Origin: Acidobacteriota bacterium
Lineage (GTDB): Bacteria; Acidobacteriota; Terriglobia; Bryobacterales; Bryobacteraceae
DNA length: 64,000 nucleotides
Direction of reading: 5' to 3'
Assembly (NCBI GenBank): GCA_026393985.1
Contig: JAPKZB010000006.1
Coordinates: 79,891 to 143,890, forward strand
The notes under the pieces are model-generated. The model searched no databases, had not been told where the DNA came from, and saw only the letters and a program-made list of their open reading frames with translations. Positions within the stretch are counted from its first letter, which is position 1; every line of letters starts with the position of its first letter. A program made the translations under genes and the position numbers. Positions 17,028 through 27,418 of the stretch are shown piece by piece.

Positions 17028-20000
17028 CTTCTGCTACTCCCTTCTTTGTTGACGGCCTGCGCCACCACCCGGGTTACGGCGCTCTGCTTCGTTTCCGGCT
17101 CAACACGGTAACGGAACTGCTTGCTCGCTACAATCTCGGTTGCCAGCTGCGCGAAGGTCGCCTCGCCCCCGGCCGCGGCCAGCTTGCGAATCAAAACCTG
17201 GTCGCCCGGCAGCATCGTCCGGCCCAGCGCGTAGCCGAGCAGCTTCTGCGCCATGTTCTTCTGCACCTGGCTTTCCTGCGTCCGCAGATACTGAATCAGC
17301 CCCTCGACGCCGGCGCCGGTCTTGCTCGCATCGTCAATCGCCATGCCGTCGGCGTCCGCCGTCCGCACCCGGCCCACCGGATCGTACTTCTCAAACGGGA
17401 AACCCAGCGGATCAATCCGCGCGTGGCACCCCGCGCAGGTCGCATTCCGTTGATGCGCCGCCAGCCGCTCCCGGATCGACTTGCCGGCAAAGGCCTTATC
17501 GTCCGCCGGCAGCGTGCCCGCGTTTGGCGGCGGCGGCGGGGTGGGTGTGCCCAGCACGCGCCGCAACACCCAGTCGCCCCGCTTAACGGGACTCGTCCGC
17601 AGCGGCGCCGAAGTCGCCGTCAGCACCGCGCCCAAACGCAGCAAGCCGCCGCGGCCCGCCACGCCCTTCACCATCTCCACCTCCCGCGCCGACTTTACCT
17701 CCGCCGTCACCCCGTAGTGCTTCGCCAGCGGCTGGTTCAGGAAGGTGTAGTCCGCCGTGAGAATCTCCTTCACCGGCCGATTCTGCCGCACGATGTGGTC
17801 AAAGAACGCTACCGCTTCGGCGTACATTCCGGCCTTCACATCGGCCGTGAATTCGGGGAAGCGGCTCGTATCCACCCCCGTGTACTCCCCGAACCGGTAG
17901 AAGCCCAGCCACTGCCCGAAAAACTCCTCGGACATCCGCTTCGCCTTCGGGTCCCGCACCATCCGCTGCACCTGCGCCGCCAGCTTGGCCGGGTTGTTCA
18001 ACTCGCCCGCCTGCGCCGCCCGCCGCAGCTCCTCGTCCGGCATCGAAGACCACAGGAAATAGCTCATCCGGCTGGCCAGTTCGAACCCGTTCAGCGGTCC
18101 GCTCGACTGCTCGATCCGGTAGAGAAAAGCCGGCGCGACGAACATCCGCGCCAGCAGTGCCCGCATCGCCTGCTCGTGGTCCATCTTCCCGATCTCGCGC
18201 GAAGTGGTATAGAACGCCCGCAGCTTGTCTTTCTCGGCCGGCAGCAGCGGCCGCCGCCACGCCAGGCTCGCCAGCTTCAGCGCGTCCTCCACATGCCCGG
18301 GCTGCGCCGCCAACTGCGCCTTCTGCACGGCCTCGTAGTCGGCCGTCCACTCTTTGATGAACGGGGCCGCCTTGGCCGGGTCGTTCTTGAACTTGTTCCG
18401 GACAAAGGTCAGATAGTTGTCGTGGTAGGCAAACGAGGCCTTCAGGTCCGCCCATGCGTGGTCGAGCTGCTTCCGCGTCGCGTCATCGAGCATCTTCTCC
18501 ATCAAGAACCGATCCGAACGGTAGTACTTCACTTTGATGTGGAACTCGTCCCGCTCTGGCTGGTTATAGACGTTATTGTAGGGCTCGGGAATCGGGTCCT
18601 TATCGGCCGGGTTGGCCTCTCCCTGCGAGTTCTGCGGCAGCTCGTCGGCGAACTGCATCACCCCCGCCTGCCACTTGGTGAAGCCCGGGGTTTTCGGGAA
18701 GCCGAGCAGCACCGAAAATGGCCGCCCGGTGAACAACCGCGGCTGGTCGGAGACGGTCACGCGCATCACGGCGTCCTTCGCTCCGCCCGCCACCATCTCA
18801 ACATCCGCCTGCACGTCCACGCCCCGCGCCCCTTTGGGTGCCGTCAGGTCGAACGTCAACACCGCATCGCCTTCGACAGCAAAATCCATCGGGTCAATCG
18901 CTACCCCGTCCGGCCGCTTGCCGAAGACCACCTTCGCCCGCGACGCCTCGCTCAACACCCCCACCAGCGGTTGCGGCGCCGACACCGACCGGTCCGCCAT
19001 CCGGAAACGCACCGTCACGTTGCGGAACACCACAATCGGCTTATCGGCCGAGCTCGGGTTTACTGCCGCAATCAGAAAGTTCACCGCCGGCGCCTTCTCG
19101 CTCCGGTTGAAGAGATTAAAACGCAGCTTCTGCGCCGGTTTGGCGTCGAGCGTCTCTTCGTTGATCACCAGCGCCCGCTCATCGCCCTGGCCGCCCGCGG
19201 CGTCCGCCCCGGCGCCAAACAGCATCCGCGGCCAGTCCACCACCGCCTTCTGCACCTGCGCCGCGCCTTCGCGCGTCCCCGGCATCCTCTTCCACCTCTC
19301 GACGATCGTCGAGGTCGGATAGGCCGGATTCGGCTGGTTGACCACCGCCGCAATGTGCGCAAGAAACCGCTCGGTAATCCCTTCTTCCCGCGCAATCTTC
19401 GCTACCGTCGCGCCCTTTTCGTGCTTCAGCCGGTAGGCCCCATAAAACGCCTTGCCGTAAAGATCGAGGCCATACGGCTTACCGCCCTCGCCCGACACCG
19501 ACCGGAACCCGTACGTCGTATAAATGGCCTGTATCCGGTTGATCGCCGACAGCTCCCGCCCACTCTTGCCCGGGTCCACGTAGAACTGCAGCGGCCCGGC
19601 CCCAATCACCGCGTGCGAAGCAATCTTCTTGGCCGCCTGCAGATACCGTTCGAGGCTCGCATCGGCCATGAACTGCACATCCCCATAGTTCGTAAAGCCC
19701 TCGCCGCCCACCGCGTCCGGCACGAAATCCCGCGCCGTATCGACGTCAATCCCGGTCAGATCCTTTACCGTGTAGGCGTACTCGCCGCTCGTCAGTCGCC
19801 GCAGCGCCACGCGCCCCGGTTCGCCCGCGTGCCGCACGGCAATTTCGTTCAACCGCGCCCGTACCCACCGCGCCGCCTCCTGCCGCTCGGCATCTTTCGG
19901 CTGCGGCATCTGCGCAGGCGGCATGTGCTTCGTCTCGATGGCGTCCGCCACCTTCTCCCACGCCGGGAAATGGTCGCCCATCGAGGCGGCGGTCATCAGC

Positions 20001-20146
20001 TTATCGAAGCTGATTCCTCCCGTCGCCGCCTTGCCATGGCAGGAGAAACAGTATTGCTTGAACGTGCCGGGAGCCCCGGTCGCCGACTCATCCGCGGCAA
20101 ACGCCAAACGGCCGGCAACCACGCCCAGAAGCAGTGCGTAACGCAT
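17024..20146 (-). CDS. PSD-type multidomain cytochrome c protein (DUF1587/1592/1588/1585)
   Basis: A 1040-residue exported protein. After a signal peptide ([17 protein letters not shown]) there is a haem site CFSCH (C33, C36, H37) in a cytochrome c-like domain. Family knowledge places DUF1587, DUF1595, DUF1592, DUF1588 and DUF1585 domains after it. Visible landmarks are [38 protein letters not shown] split over the DUF1595/1592 border, and a second motif CAGCH (C904, C907, H908) followed by [15 protein letters not shown] in DUF1588. A GAGGG ribosome site lies just before the ATG. The role is unknown; electron transfer or polysaccharide-linked oxidation in the periplasm has been proposed for such proteins. 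Confidence 0.9.
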   Translation of the reverse strand: MRYALLLGVVAGRLAFAADESATGAPGTFKQYCFSCHGKAATGGISFDKLMTAASMGDHFPAWEKVADAIETKHMPPAQMPQPKDAERQEAARWVRARLNEIAVRHAGEPGRVALRRLTSGEYAYTVKDLTGIDVDTARDFVPDAVGGEGFTNYGDVQFMADASLERYLQAAKKIASHAVIGAGPLQFYVDPGKSGRELSAINRIQAIYTTYGFRSVSGEGGKPYGLDLYGKAFYGAYRLKHEKGATVAKIAREEGITERFLAHIAAVVNQPNPAYPTSTIVERWKRMPGTREGAAQVQKAVVDWPRMLFGAGADAAGGQGDERALVINEETLDAKPAQKLRFNLFNRSEKAPAVNFLIAAVNPSSADKPIVVFRNVTVRFRMADRSVSAPQPLVGVLSEASRAKVVFGKRPDGVAIDPMDFAVEGDAVLTFDLTAPKGARGVDVQADVEMVAGGAKDAVMRVTVSDQPRLFTGRPFSVLLGFPKTPGFTKWQAGVMQFADELPQNSQGEANPADKDPIPEPYNNVYNQPERDEFHIKVKYYRSDRFLMEKMLDDATRKQLDHAWADLKASFAYHDNYLTFVRNKFKNDPAKAAPFIKEWTADYEAVQKAQLAAQPGHVEDALKLASLAWRRPLLPAEKDKLRAFYTTSREIGKMDHEQAMRALLARMFVAPAFLYRIEQSSGPLNGFELASRMSYFLWSSMPDEELRRAAQAGELNNPAKLAAQVQRMVRDPKAKRMSEEFFGQWLGFYRFGEYTGVDTSRFPEFTADVKAGMYAEAVAFFDHIVRQNRPVKEILTADYTFLNQPLAKHYGVTAEVKSAREVEMVKGVAGRGGLLRLGAVLTATSAPLRTSPVKRGDWVLRRVLGTPTPPPPPNAGTLPADDKAFAGKSIRERLAAHQRNATCAGCHARIDPLGFPFEKYDPVGRVRTADADGMAIDDASKTGAGVEGLIQYLRTQESQVQKNMAQKLLGYALGRTMLPGDQVLIRKLAAAGGEATFAQLATEIVASKQFRYRVEPETKQSAVTRVVAQAVNKEGSSRR

Positions 20147-20194
20147 AAACCCTCAGATTAAAGAACGCCAATATCCGCTTAGAAATTAACACAG

Positions 20195-21820
20195 CTAAGC
20201 GCTGAGTGCATCCGCCACCATGGCCTGTGCCTCCATCTGCACCTGGCGCAGATGCGCCTGCCCATGGAAGCTTTCCGCGTAAATCTTATAGATGTCTTCC
20301 GTACCCGACGGCCGCGCCGCAAACCACGCGTTCTCCGTCACCACCTTCAATCCGCCCAGCGCGTTGCCGTCCCCCGGCGCCTTCGTCAGGATCTGCTGAA
20401 TCGGCTCCCCGCCCAGCACGGAAGCCTTCACGTCCTCCGGCGCCAATCGCGCCAGCCGTGCCTTCTGCGCCGCATTCGCCGGCGCCTCGATCCGCTCGTA
20501 CGTCGAACGCCCCAGCGCCTCCTCGCACGACGCGTACACCTCACCGAGATCCCGCTGCCAGCGCGCCGTCATCTCCGCGCTCAACAAACACGCGATGATC
20601 CCGTCCTTATCCGTGGTCCATACCCGCCCGTCCCGCCGCAAAAACGACGCTCCCGCGCTCTCCTCGCCCACAAAACCGAGCGAGCCATCCATCAACCCCG
20701 GCACAAACCACTTGAAGCCCACCGGCACCTCGTACAGCCGCCGCCCCAGCCGCGCCGCCACCCGGTCAATCATGCTGCTGCTCACCGCTGTCTTGCCCAC
20801 CGCTGTCGCGGCGCCCCACTGCGGCCGGTGCGTAAACAGATACTCAATGCAAAGCGCCAGATAGTGATTCGGCGGCAGCAGCCCGGCGCTCCGCGTCACA
20901 ATCCCGTGCCGGTCATGGTCCGTATCGCAGGCAAACGCCATGTCGAACCGCTCGCGCAGCGCAATCAACGGCTCCATGACGTGTGGCGACGAAGGGTCCA
21001 TCCGGATCTTCCCGTCCCAGTCCAGACTCATGAAACGGAACGTCGCATCGACCAGCGGATTTACCACCGTCAGATTCAGCTTGTACCGCTCGGCAATCCG
21101 CGGCCAGTACGCCACCCCCGCGCCGCCCAGCGGGTCTACCCCCAGCGACGCATCCATCGCCCCGAAATCAATCACCTGATCGAGATCGTTCACATACTGC
21201 GTCAGGTAGTCGTGCCGGTGCGTCGTCGCCGCCTGCAGCGCCGCCCGGTAGGGCATCCGCCGCACCCCATCGAGCCCCGCTTCCAACATCCGGTTGGCTT
21301 CGTTTTGTATCCAGGATGTCGCGCCGCTGTCTGCCGGCCCCCCGTTCGTCCCGTTGTACTTAAAGCCCCCATCCCCCGGTGGGTTATGCGACGGCGTGAC
21401 GACAATCCCGTCGGCCAGTCCTGTCGTCCGCCCGGCGTTGTAGGTCAAAATCGCATGCGACACGGCCGGCGTCGGCGTATAGTCGGTCCCCTCGGCAATC
21501 ATCGTCTCGACGCCGTTGGCCGCCAACACCTCCAGCGCCGTCGCCGCCGCCGGCTCGGACAACGCATGTGTATCGATGCCCAGAAACAGCGGCCCGTCCA
21601 CCCGCCGCGCCGCGCGGTAGCGGCAAATCGCCTGCGTAATCGCCAGAATGTGCCATTCGTTGAACGCCTGCTGCAGCGCCGACCCCCGATGGCCCGACGT
21701 GCCAAACGAAACCCGCTGCTCCGGCACCGCCGGGTCCGGGCGCTCCGCGTAATAAGCGGTAATCAGTTTCGCCACATTCACAAGGCGGGAGGGTTCTAAC
21801 AGCATCGCTGCCAACATCAT
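20195..21820 (-). CDS. pgm: Phosphoglucomutase, alpha-D-glucose phosphate-specific
   Basis: Interconverts glucose-1-phosphate and glucose-6-phosphate. The 541-residue product follows the E. coli Pgm pattern closely: VNVAKLITAYY at the N-terminus, VSFGTSGHRGSAL, DTHALSEPAA, the phosphoserine loop in VVTPSHNPPGDGGFKYN, the metal site CDTDHDRHGI, VGFKWFVPGLMDG, GEESAGASFLRRDG and the phosphate-binding end ARPSGTEDIYKIY. Starts at 21820, 21817 and 21805 are all possible; none has a good ribosome site. It is divergent from the lactonase gene across 33 bp that consist almost wholly of a 15 bp tandem repeat. It can process the product of the glucan phosphorylase. Confidence 0.95.
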   Translation of the reverse strand: MMLAAMLLEPSRLVNVAKLITAYYAERPDPAVPEQRVSFGTSGHRGSALQQAFNEWHILAITQAICRYRAARRVDGPLFLGIDTHALSEPAAATALEVLAANGVETMIAEGTDYTPTPAVSHAILTYNAGRTTGLADGIVVTPSHNPPGDGGFKYNGTNGGPADSGATSWIQNEANRMLEAGLDGVRRMPYRAALQAATTHRHDYLTQYVNDLDQVIDFGAMDASLGVDPLGGAGVAYWPRIAERYKLNLTVVNPLVDATFRFMSLDWDGKIRMDPSSPHVMEPLIALRERFDMAFACDTDHDRHGIVTRSAGLLPPNHYLALCIEYLFTHRPQWGAATAVGKTAVSSSMIDRVAARLGRRLYEVPVGFKWFVPGLMDGSLGFVGEESAGASFLRRDGRVWTTDKDGIIACLLSAEMTARWQRDLGEVYASCEEALGRSTYERIEAPANAAQKARLARLAPEDVKASVLGGEPIQQILTKAPGDGNALGGLKVVTENAWFAARPSGTEDIYKIYAESFHGQAHLRQVQMEAQAMVADALSA

Positions 21821-21823
21821 AAC

Positions 21824-21853
21824 GTTAGAATCGAAGGCGTTAGAATCGAAGGC
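21824..21853. repeat. Two tandem copies of a 15 bp unit between divergent genes
   Basis: The unit GTTAGAATCGAAGGC occurs at 21824-21838 and 21839-21853 without mismatch and ends exactly at the ATG of the lactonase gene, supplying a GAAGG just before it. It fills nearly all of the 33 bp between the pgm and lactonase starts. It may be a duplicated operator or a recent slippage product. Confidence 0.9.
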
Positions 21854-22846
21854 ATGACCAAGGCCGCCCCCCTGCTCACCCTCCTGCTCACCCTCCTGCT
21901 CCTTGCCGCCTGCTCCTCCACCCCGCCGGCCGCCCCACCGCCCGCCCCCGCTTCCACGCCGGTTCCTGCCCCGGACCCAGCCTTCCAGGCCCTCTTCCCC
22001 CCCAACGCCCCAATCGAAAAACTCGCCTCCGGCTTCCAGTTCATCGAAGGCCCCGTCTGGCTCCCCGGCGACCGCCTTCTGTTCTCTGATATCCCCGCCA
22101 ACGTCGTCAACCAATGGTCCGCCGCCGACAACTCCGTCAAAGAGTTCCTCCGCCCGTCGGAAAACTCCAACGGCCTCCTCGCCGGCCCCAACAACTCCCT
22201 CCTGCTCTGCCAGCACTCGGGCCGTCGCATCGCCATGCGCTCCGCGAGCGGCGTCATCACCACCCTCACCGACCGCTTCGAAGGCCGCAAACTCAACAGT
22301 CCCAACGACGCCGTCTACCACTCCGACGGCTCCCTCTACTTCACCGATCCCCCCTACGGCCTCGATAAACAGGACGAAGACCCCGGCAAAGAACTCGCCT
22401 TCAACGGTGTCTACCGCCTCGCCAAAGGCAAGCTCCAACTCCTATCGAAAGACCTCTCCCGCCCCAACGGCATCGCCTTCTCCCCCGACGAGAAGTTCCT
22501 GTACGTCGCCAATTCCGACCCCGCCCGCAAGCTCTGGATGCGCTATCCCGTCCTCCCCGATGGCGCCCTCGGTCCCGGTCGCGTCTTCGCCGATGTCACC
22601 GCCGAAAAAGCCGACGGCCTCCCCGACGGCCTCAAAGTCGACGAAAAGGGCAACCTCTGGGCCACCGGACCCGGCGGCGTCTGGGTCTTCTCCCCGGAAG
22701 GCAAACACCTCGGCACGCTCCAACCCGCCGAAGTCCCCGCCAACCTCGCCTTCGGTGGCCCCGACGGCAAAACCCTCTTCCTGACCGCCCGCACCGGTCT
22801 CTATCGCATCGCCACCGCCGTCGCCGGCAAAAAGGCGGTTTACTAA
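21854..22846 (+). CDS. SMP-30/gluconolactonase family lipoprotein
   Basis: A 330-residue lipoprotein: signal peptide with lipobox LLAAC, a proline/alanine linker, then a six-bladed propeller of the SMP-30/regucalcin family. Landmarks are FIEGPVWLPGDRLLFSDI (metal-binding glutamate), LNSPNDAVYHSDGSLYFTDPPYG and RPNGIAFSPDEKFLYVANSD. Family enzymes hydrolyse aldonolactones to aldonic acids. It is the first gene of a tight plus-strand operon with a Ser/Thr kinase, a DUF1537 acid-sugar kinase and a PdxA-like dehydrogenase, which supports an acid-sugar role. The leader contains a short CTCCTGCTCACC duplication. Confidence 0.9.
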   Translation: MTKAAPLLTLLLTLLLLAACSSTPPAAPPPAPASTPVPAPDPAFQALFPPNAPIEKLASGFQFIEGPVWLPGDRLLFSDIPANVVNQWSAADNSVKEFLRPSENSNGLLAGPNNSLLLCQHSGRRIAMRSASGVITTLTDRFEGRKLNSPNDAVYHSDGSLYFTDPPYGLDKQDEDPGKELAFNGVYRLAKGKLQLLSKDLSRPNGIAFSPDEKFLYVANSDPARKLWMRYPVLPDGALGPGRVFADVTAEKADGLPDGLKVDEKGNLWATGPGGVWVFSPEGKHLGTLQPAEVPANLAFGGPDGKTLFLTARTGLYRIATAVAGKKAVY

Positions 22847-22847
22847 C

Positions 22848-25419
22848 GTGATCCCCGCCCCGCCGGACCAATTCGGGCCCTACAAGGTCCTCGCCTCCCT
22901 CGGCGCCGGCGGCATGGGCGAAGTGTGGAAAGCCCGCGACACCCGCCTCGACCGCATCGTCGCCGTCAAAGCCTCCAAAGCCGCCTTCGACGACCGCTTC
23001 GAACGCGAAGCCCGCGCCGTCGCCGCCCTCAACCATCCCAACATCGTCGCCCTCTACGACGTCGGCCGCGACGCCGGCGTCTCCTACCTCGTCACCGAAC
23101 TCGTGGATGGCGACTCCCTCCGCACTCTCCTCACCCGCGGCCCCCTCCCCCTCCGCCGCACCCTCGAAATCGCCTCCCAAATCGCCGCCGGCCTCGCCGC
23201 CGCCCACCAAATCGGCATCATCCACCGCGATCTCAAACCCGAAAACATCATGGTTACCCGCGAAGGCCACCCCAAAATCCTCGATTTCGGCCTCGCCAAA
23301 CGCGAAGAACCCGCCTCCGCCGATACCCAAACCCACTCCGGGCCCCTCACCCACGAAGGCTCCGTCATGGGCACCGTCGGCTACATGTCCCCCGAACAAG
23401 CCCGCGGCCGCGCCGCCGACCACCGCAGCGATATCTTCTCCTTCGGCGCCGTCCTCTACGAAATGCTCGCCGGCCACCGCGCCTTCGAGGCCCCCTCCAC
23501 CCCGGAAACCCTCACCGCCATTCTCAAAAACGAACCCGCCGACCTCCCGCCCCACCTCCCCGCCGCCGTCCGCAACTGCGTCCTCCACTGCCTCGAAAAA
23601 GAGCCCAACAACCGCTTCCAATCCGCCAAGGATCTCGCCTTCGCCCTCCAGGCCCTGGCCTCCCCCTCCTCGCCCCACGGCCCCGCCCCCCGCCCCCCCC
23701 CCGCCCCCCCCCCCCCCCCCCCTCTGGAATCTCGCCCGCAACGCACCCTCCCCCACGGAACATCTCCGCTTCCTCTCCTTCCTCGCCGACTCGGATGCCG
23801 AAGTCGCCCCCGCCTTCTCCCCCGATGGCCGCTCCATCGCCTACTGGCGCCTTCGCCCCGCCGGCCGCGCTCTCTATCTCAAATCCTTCGACAGCCCCGA
23901 ACCCGTCGAACTCTGGCTCGACGCCGGCCGCTTCGCCGGTCCGCAAATCGCCTCCCTCTTCTGGGCCCCCGACAGCGCCCGCATCTTCTTCCTCAGCGGT
24001 CGCGCCTTCTACGCCATCGGCGCCGCCGGCGGCACCCCCCAACTCGTCCTCGACAACGTCGAAACCGCCGTCCTCTCCCCCGATGGCGCTCAACTCCTCC
24101 TCGCCAATCGCACCGAACAAGGCTACCGCCTCGCCCGCAGCGCCCCGCCCGGCGCCCCGCCCCAACCCCTCCCCTACGACCTCAAAAGCCTCGGCACCAG
24201 CCAAATCCAACTCCTCGCCTTCGCTCCTAATCAACAGCGCCTCGCCCTCCGCGCCCGCTCCGAACTCTGGATCCTCCCCTATCCCGCCGGCCAGCCCCGC
24301 CGCGTCGAGAACATCGACCAACTCGGCTCCGTCAGCTGGTTCCCCGATAGCCGCCACCTCCTCCTCACCGGCAGTTGGCGCGGCGCCGTCTCCCGCCTCC
24401 TCGCCCTCAACCTCGACTCCGGAGAACTCCTCGCCCTCGACCAGGGCACCCAAGGCGTCGGCTCGGCCCACCTCGCTCCCGAAGGCTCCCGCGCCATCGC
24501 CGCCCTTGGCGTCTCCATCCGTGACATCGTTGAACTCGGCGCCGACGGCAAGTTCCTCCGCGATCGCCTCGCCACCTCCCTGCCCGAAGCCGCCCCCGCC
24601 TGGTCCCCTGCCGGCGACCGCTTCGCCTACGTAGTCGCTCTTGGCGAAGGCACCCAGATCCGCATCGCCGAAGCCCTCACCGACCAGACCACCATCCTCG
24701 CCTCCGGCCTCCGCGGCAATCCCCAGCCCGCGTTCTCCCCCGACGGCCGCCGCCTCGCCTACGCCGAATCCCGCCAGATCTGGGTCGCTCCCGCCTCCGG
24801 CGGCCGACCCGTCGGACTTCTCCCCAAAGACTACGACAATGCCGTCCTCGCTCTCGCCTGGTCCCCCGACGGCAATTGGATCGCCTTCGTCGAAGGCTTC
24901 AACGGCCGCCCCCGCCTCCGCAAAGTCTCCACCAGCGGCGGCGCCCAACCCCTCACCCTCGAAGCCACGGTCGCTCGTCCCCTCGTCTCCTGGTCCGCCA
25001 ACGGCAAATGGCTCGCCTACCCCGACCCGGAAGGCCTCCGCGTCATCTCCCCCGATGGCGCCCACAGCAAACTCCTCTCCACCAATCCCCCCCTCGCCCT
25101 CCAATTCGCCCAAACCGGCGCTCTCCTCTACCTCCTCAGCCGCGCCGACGATGACCGCACCCTTCTCACCACCCTCGATGTCGACTCCGGCCGCGAACTC
25201 CGCTCGGTCCTCGCCCAAATCGACCCCAAAACCACCCCCCGCACCTTCAGCCCCTCCCCCGACGGCTCCCGCTTCCTCCTCGAAGTCTTCCGCCCCAACT
25301 CCGACCTCTGGCTCATCGAAGGCGTCCCCCAACCCGCCGCCGGCCTCGCCCGCCTCTGGACCCGCTGGACCGCCCCCGCCCCCTCCCGCATGGCCGGCGA
25401 AACCAGCCCGAACTTCTAA
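22848..25419 (+). CDS. Serine/threonine protein kinase with PD40 propeller, frame broken at a poly-C run
   Basis: Hanks-type kinase domain (about residues 10-270) with [18 protein letters not shown], catalytic [14 protein letters not shown] and [13 protein letters not shown], then a proline-rich linker and a WD40-like PD40 propeller ([38 protein letters not shown]). The kinase is in one frame to about 23720 and the propeller continues in the +1 frame from about 23722 to the stop at 25419. The switch falls in a run of 19 C (23704-23722) preceded by a run of 10 C (23693-23702). In the kinase frame translation runs on to 24230 with arginine/proline-rich nonsense. No membrane segment is visible in the linker. 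GTG start lies 1 bp after the lactonase stop. Full length if joined is about 856 residues. Confidence 0.85.
23693..23722. repeat. Homopolymeric C10-G-C19 tract in kinase linker
   Basis: Ten C residues (23693-23702), one G, then nineteen C residues (23704-23722), encoding prolines between the kinase and propeller halves. The two halves lie in different frames on each side of this tract, so tract length decides whether the full protein is made. Confidence 0.9.
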
Positions 25420-25420
25420 C

Positions 25421-26434
25421 ATGTCCTCCTCCGGACTCATCCTCGCCGACGATGCCACCGGCGCCCTCGAGTGCGGCTCCCTCCTCGCCACCCTCGGCCT
25501 CGCCGCCACCGTCACCCTCTCGCCTCACCCCGTCGCTCCCCAAAATGGCGTCCTCATCGTCGACACCAACACACGCCACGCCACGCCCGCGGAAGCCCAC
25601 GCCCTCATCCAATCCTGGGCCGCCGCCCCCGTCCCCCTCTACAAGAAAACCGACTCCACCCTCCGCGGCAACATCCCCGCCGAACTCAGCGCTCTCCCCC
25701 CGCCCGTTCTCTACCTCCCCGCCTACCCCGCCGTCGGCCGCACCGTCCTCGACGGCGTCCTCCACGTCCACGGCACCCCAGTCCACCTCACCGAATTCGC
25801 CGCCGACCCCCGCCAGCCCGTCCGCTCCTCAAACCTCCGCGATCTCCTTCCCTCCGCCCAACTCCTCACCCACCCCCGCCAGCTCACCGAGCCCCTCCCC
25901 CCGCTCGCCATCGCCGACGCCGCCACCAACGACGACCTCGCCGCCTGGGCCGCCGCCCTCGCCCAACTTCCCCATCTCCCCACCCTCGCCGGACCCGCCG
26001 GCTTCCTCCCCCACTGGGCCCGCCTCCACGCCTTTCCCCCGCAGCCTCCCGCCCCCCGCCCCCAACTCAAACAATGGCTCGTCCTCTGCGGCAGCCTTCA
26101 CCCCCAATCCCGCCGCCAGGCCGAACTCTCCGAAAGCCCCGTCCTGACCACTCCTCTCGCACGGACCAACCCGGAATCCGCCGCCCAAACCCTCGCCGCC
26201 CAAGCCCGCGCCCACATTCTAAAGCACCATCCCGACGCCGTCCTCATCATGGGCGGCGACACTGCTCGCGCCCTCTGGCAAACCCTCGGCGTCACCACGC
26301 TCGAACCCCTGCCCGAACTCCTCCCCGGCGTCGCCGCCTGCCGCTCCCCGCAGTCGCCCCTCATCTTTGTCACCAAAGCCGGCGGCTTCGGCCCCCCCAC
26401 GCTGGTACAACAGGTAAAGGAACTCTTCGCATGA
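25421..26434 (+). CDS. Four-carbon acid sugar kinase family protein (DUF1537)
   Basis: ATP-dependent kinase of 337 residues for acid sugars such as threonate, erythronate or related four-carbon acids. N-terminal substrate domain shows LILADDATGALECG and YKKTDSTLRGN; the C-terminal nucleotide domain shows VLCGSLHPQSRRQ, MGGDTARAL and the ending VTKAGGFGPPTLV, which is the usual DUF1537 tail. The family is established as the kinase that works before a PdxA2-type dehydrogenase. Here the pdxA-like gene follows with a 4 bp overlap, which strongly supports that pathway. ATG at 25421 lies 1 bp after the previous stop. Confidence 0.9.
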   Translation: MSSSGLILADDATGALECGSLLATLGLAATVTLSPHPVAPQNGVLIVDTNTRHATPAEAHALIQSWAAAPVPLYKKTDSTLRGNIPAELSALPPPVLYLPAYPAVGRTVLDGVLHVHGTPVHLTEFAADPRQPVRSSNLRDLLPSAQLLTHPRQLTEPLPPLAIADAATNDDLAAWAAALAQLPHLPTLAGPAGFLPHWARLHAFPPQPPAPRPQLKQWLVLCGSLHPQSRRQAELSESPVLTTPLARTNPESAAQTLAAQARAHILKHHPDAVLIMGGDTARALWQTLGVTTLEPLPELLPGVAACRSPQSPLIFVTKAGGFGPPTLVQQVKELFA

Positions 26435-27411
26435 ACTCCCCCCTGTTCGGCATCACCATGGGCGACTCCTCCGGCGTCGGCCCCGAAATCCTCCTCCTCG
26501 CCGCCCACGCCGGTCGCATCCCCGTCCCCTACGTCGTCTATGGAGACCTCGCCCCCCTCGCCCGGCTCAACGCCCAGCTCAACCTCGGACTCACCCTCCG
26601 CCCCATCGCCAGCCCCGCCGACTACGCCCCCGGCCCCGTCAACATCCTCGACGCCCAACTCCTCGCCGACGCCGACCTCACCCCCGGCCAGATCAACGCC
26701 CGCTCCGGCCACGCCGCCCGCGAATACGTCATCCGTGCCACCCGCGCCGCCCTCGCCGGAGACATCGCCGCCTTCGTCACCCTCCCCATGAACAAGGAGG
26801 CCACCCAACTCTCCGACCCCCGCTTCACCGGCCACACCGAACTCATCGGCGAACTCTGCGGCAGCGACGACGTGACGATCATGCTGGCGTCACCGGACCT
26901 GATCGTCACCCACGTATCCACCCACTGCTCCCTCCGCCAAGCCATCGACCGCTGCCGCCAACCCCGCATCCAAACCATCATCGAACTCACCTGGCACGCT
27001 GTCCGCCGCCTCAAGCCCAACGCCCGCGTCGCCGTCGCCGGCCTCAACCCCCACGCCGGCGAAAACGGCCTGTTCGGCCGCGAAGAGATCGACCAGATCC
27101 GCCCCGCCGTCCAGTGGGCCCAGGCCCAGGGCTGGAACGTCGACGGCCCCTTCCCCCCCGATACGCTCTTCTACCTCGCCGTTCGCCGCCAGAAGTTCGA
27201 CGCCATCGTCTGCATGTACCACGACCAGGGCCACATCCCCTCGAAACTCCTCGACTTTGAAGGCGGTGTCAACATCGCCCTCGGCCTGCCCATCATCCGC
27301 ACCTCCGTCGACCACGGCACGGCGTTCGATATCGCCTGGAAGGGCCAGGCCTCCACCCGCAGCTTTGAAGCCGCCCTTGACATGGCCGTCCGCCTGGCAG
27401 TGTTACCCTGA
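26431..27411 (+). CDS. PdxA family 4-phosphate dehydrogenase (PdxA2-like)
   Basis: Metal- and NAD-dependent dehydrogenase/decarboxylase of 326 residues. Landmarks are [13 protein letters not shown] at the N-terminus, [36 protein letters not shown] (metal-binding histidine) and [15 protein letters not shown]. PdxA itself acts in pyridoxal phosphate synthesis on 4-phosphohydroxythreonine. Because the gene overlaps a DUF1537 kinase by 4 bp, the PdxA2 role in oxidising a phosphorylated four-carbon acid sugar, with loss of CO2, is more likely. A PLP role cannot be excluded without knowing whether another pdxA exists in the genome. Confidence 0.88.
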   Translation: MNSPLFGITMGDSSGVGPEILLLAAHAGRIPVPYVVYGDLAPLARLNAQLNLGLTLRPIASPADYAPGPVNILDAQLLADADLTPGQINARSGHAAREYVIRATRAALAGDIAAFVTLPMNKEATQLSDPRFTGHTELIGELCGSDDVTIMLASPDLIVTHVSTHCSLRQAIDRCRQPRIQTIIELTWHAVRRLKPNARVAVAGLNPHAGENGLFGREEIDQIRPAVQWAQAQGWNVDGPFPPDTLFYLAVRRQKFDAIVCMYHDQGHIPSKLLDFEGGVNIALGLPIIRTSVDHGTAFDIAWKGQASTRSFEAALDMAVRLAVLP

Positions 27412-27418
27412 TCGTTTC

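Noticed and set aside
17423-20161. 912-codon plus-strand frame opposite the PSD-type cytochrome protein
   Set aside because: Arg/Pro/His/Leu-rich shadow of a GC-rich gene; the haem motifs and conserved blocks are on the minus strand.
23524-25515. Very long open frame on the minus strand opposite the kinase-propeller gene
   Set aside because: Its translation is Gly/Ala/Glu/Val-rich without any motif and mirrors the C-rich third positions of the real gene; the plus strand shows kinase and PD40 motifs.
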